A stretch of DNA of 64,000 bases from Lingula anatina (taxonomy: Eukaryota; Brachiopoda; Lingulata; Lingulida; Lingulidae), in contig NW_019775169.1 of NCBI RefSeq assembly GCF_001039355.2, positions 197,730 through 261,729 of the forward strand, given 5' to 3'. The number at the start of each line of letters is the position of its first letter. The stretch's first letter is position 1. This document shows positions 61,538 through 64,000 of this stretch, in pieces. The translations under genes and the position numbers were made by a program. A model generated the notes under the pieces. The model did no database searches. It worked only from the letters and a program-made list of their open reading frames with translations, and was not told the origin of the DNA.

Positions 61538-62531
61538 TTAACATACAATGCATGCCTTCAACATTAAGCAATCAATGACTGATTGCATACTTTAGTTCTA
61601 CATGTACCTGTATGTGTAACAATACAGAGTTGCCCAACTGATAATTCTGAATATACAAAATGCTTTTCTGTCCATGTTATAAGCTAAGCACTATAGAAAA
61701 GCATACAAAAAATATATAAATAATTAAAGATATTCTGAAATGCACAGAACATGTAAATACATTTAGTTGGAAAAACTTTACCCTTACTTACTAGTGAAAT
61801 CTCAAGTAGTTGATCGATGGCAAATATTTCACTGACTTAACAATCACAAAATGACTTGTCTCCCATGCATCGTAATTTTATACAGTATCAAAATTAGTCA
61901 ACCTGTTACCCGACAAATAATGTAGAAGTCGAATCTTATGCTCAGTGACTTTGGTTTATTATGTTTATCACGGACTGTTTGTCAATAAAAACCTTGCTTG
62001 AAATCCTCCAAACACTAGAGAGAAAATCAGCCAAACACCAGACAAAGCCACAATGCTTTCAGTCTTATATAACCCTATTTTTCTTCTGAAGGACAAAAGC
62101 TAACCCTTTCCTATGCCAAGAACTTTGTGTAGGACCCCATTCCTACAAATTTTGTAGTAAAATAACTTCTGACAAAAAGAATTTAGGGAATATGCATTGA
62201 AAAGAAGGGCTCTGACAAGCACCAATTCTAACTGAAATATACTGTGCTTCCAACACTGTACAATGTATTAGAATATATGAAAGACGGGGACAGTTGTAGC
62301 TTTGTTTGATGATAGGTCTTTGTAATGTTCCATTGTCACCTGTTATACTGTAATTGGAAACTCCGCCCTTTTAAAATGCTACATGGACCACATACAAATA
62401 ATGGTCTGGATAGTTGAACTTATGACAGAAAAAAAATTCAATGGTGTCTGGAATACAAGTACACACAGGAATGGTCAGTGTAGAAAACATTTCTGTATTT
62501 GAAAAAATAAAAATATTTTAAGAAAATTAAT

Positions 62532-62538
<7 letters not shown>

Positions 62539-62607
<69 letters not shown>
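62539..62607. repeat. (TA)n microsatellite
   Basis: About 34 uninterrupted TA units. Confidence 0.97.
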
Positions 62608-62610
<3 letters not shown>

Positions 62611-64000
62611 CATGCATGGTTACAATGCAATTAACAAAAGCTCTTAGTTATACTATGTGCATTTGACAAAAAAAAAAAAAAAAGCATGAATATCAGCATA
62701 ACACTTCACAGTGCTTGTTTAACTATTTATGAATATGCAAAACAGGGTAACATTTGTAAATTATTCTAAGGCATCACGTCTAAGGCTATATTGATTAGAA
62801 GTGTTTTCACACGCACGGCTCTAACCAGTCATTTAGTAATGGGCATTTATGCAGAAACGTGATCTTAAGAAAACTGAGTTATTTTTAAAATGATTTTTGA
62901 ACAAATATTGCCTTTGACTCACATTGTTGATCTAGCACTTACGGTGCATGTAATGCTATTTCACAATTAAACTTTACAGTAATGGATTCCCAGTTAAGCC
63001 TGTCAAAAGTGAAGGCCAGAGCTGACGGCTATTCGCACAGATAACACTTGTGCAGTCAAGGCAAGTACACTATCTGGACAGGAACATAATGCTACAGCAG
63101 TATTCAATTAACCACAACTACAAGGCAACTTTTTTCATGGCAACAGCTTGCGCACCTAGGCAAAATCTTATTGCATGATACAACATTTGTTTTAAGGCTT
63201 AGCAATTAAACCTGAAATAACTGCTGCAGTTTGTTTTCAATTTGCCTTTCAGACCATGCAACGTTTTCTTGTTAGAAAAAAGTGGAATCATTCGATTTCA
63301 ATCCTATGATGCAATAACAAAAAGAATAAAATTAGCAGTTTTTATAACTTTAAAACTGTGACAGTGTATGATATAAAGTGCTACCTTGTTTCATCAACGT
63401 AGAGATCACTCAAAGTCCTCAAAGATGAATATCTTTTCAATAAAAAGGTAAAGAACCTGATGTTTTCAGCACAACTAATAAAGGATGTCGCTGTGCACAT
63501 TGCACTACACTTAACTTTTAAAAATATGTAAAACCTTTTCTAAAAGAAATAGTACCTTACCACACTTACTTCACAGCTTACACTATTACCCCTTCTACGT
63601 GCCAGGAGCTGGTGTTAATTAAGCAATATTACGGTTAAATAACACTGCTTAAATGAAGCATGGAAAACATTTGCCGCTGACCAGATTTCTCAAACAATTA
63701 AGATTGCTGCAGCTCATAAATGGGGCTTGTGGATTTTACATTGTCCTGCAAGATTTATTTTTAGACATAATGACGTCAAACAGTGTCATTTGGAGATGCC
63801 TTAAATGGTTGGTAAGGGTCTTTTCTTCTTTTCACTATTCCAATAAGATTTATTTATAGCTCCCTACAGTGGTTCTACAGTTAGAAACCTACTTTAACCC
63901 CTCCAACCTTTCAAATTGTTAAGACTTGAAGCAATACTCTTCAGGAAATGAATTTTCATTTTCATTCATTTGGTACCTATATATATTTAACTGTCACAAT

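Larger units (their letters stand above)
57951..64000. other. Noncoding stretch to the window end
   Basis: AT-rich, with long open frames of unlikely composition only. Microsatellites are at 61485-61533 and 62539-62607. No RNA gene, conserved exon or named repeat is recognised. Confidence 0.45.

Noticed and set aside
1-64000. CRISPR array or bacterial operon structure
   Set aside because: Introns, polyadenylation signals and animal genes show eukaryotic nuclear DNA; the tandem repeats have no spacer pattern.

Overview
The window is animal nuclear DNA. It is AT-rich, with GT-AG introns of 0.1 to 4 kb, many microsatellites, and dispersed foldback elements and retroelement debris. The two recognisable genes, CLPTM1 and MEN1 (menin), are animal genes. 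The repeat content and compact lophotrochozoan-like gene structures suggest a mollusc, perhaps a bivalve; this is inference, because no ribosomal or mitochondrial marker is present.

Layout: (1) 1-3.4 kb is repeat debris: a ~167-bp satellite array interrupted by a 660-bp inverted-repeat transposon with a target-site duplication, then minus-strand Ty3/gypsy fragments in scrambled order. (2) 3.8-11.15 kb carries two ~3-kb copies of one segment (about 97-98% alike by eye) around a LINE with an L1-type ORF1. A single N sits where the first copy ends, so this looks more like two alleles placed end to end than a true duplication. Each copy has a small minus-strand gene with SGNH-hydrolase-like motifs. 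(3) 11.5-12.5 kb (+) is a single-exon gene for a type I membrane protein that I do not recognise. (4) 14.8-20.7 kb (-) is a complete 13-exon CLPTM1. (5) 20.98-28.6 kb (+) is a complete 6-exon MEN1, head to head with CLPTM1 across 246 bp. (6) 32.9-34.2 kb holds a second N-associated duplication and a foldback element. (7) 37.1-46.5 kb (-) is a 5-coding-exon gene, reconstructed here from splice sites, for a 299-aa protein beginning Met-Gly-Cys; family not recognised. (8) 46.5-64 kb has no coding exon that I can support; it holds microsatellites and dispersed repeats.

How the genes relate: CLPTM1 and menin probably share a bidirectional promoter with ETS-like, CRE-like and YY1-like sites. The other genes show no functional link to them. 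The points most worth checking are the exon-derived 103-bp tandem repeat with a duplicated splice donor in CLPTM1, the AT-hook in menin, the CCAAT/E2F/CCAAT promoter of the SGNH-like ORF, the predicted lipidated Met-Gly-Cys protein, and the two allele-switch joins.
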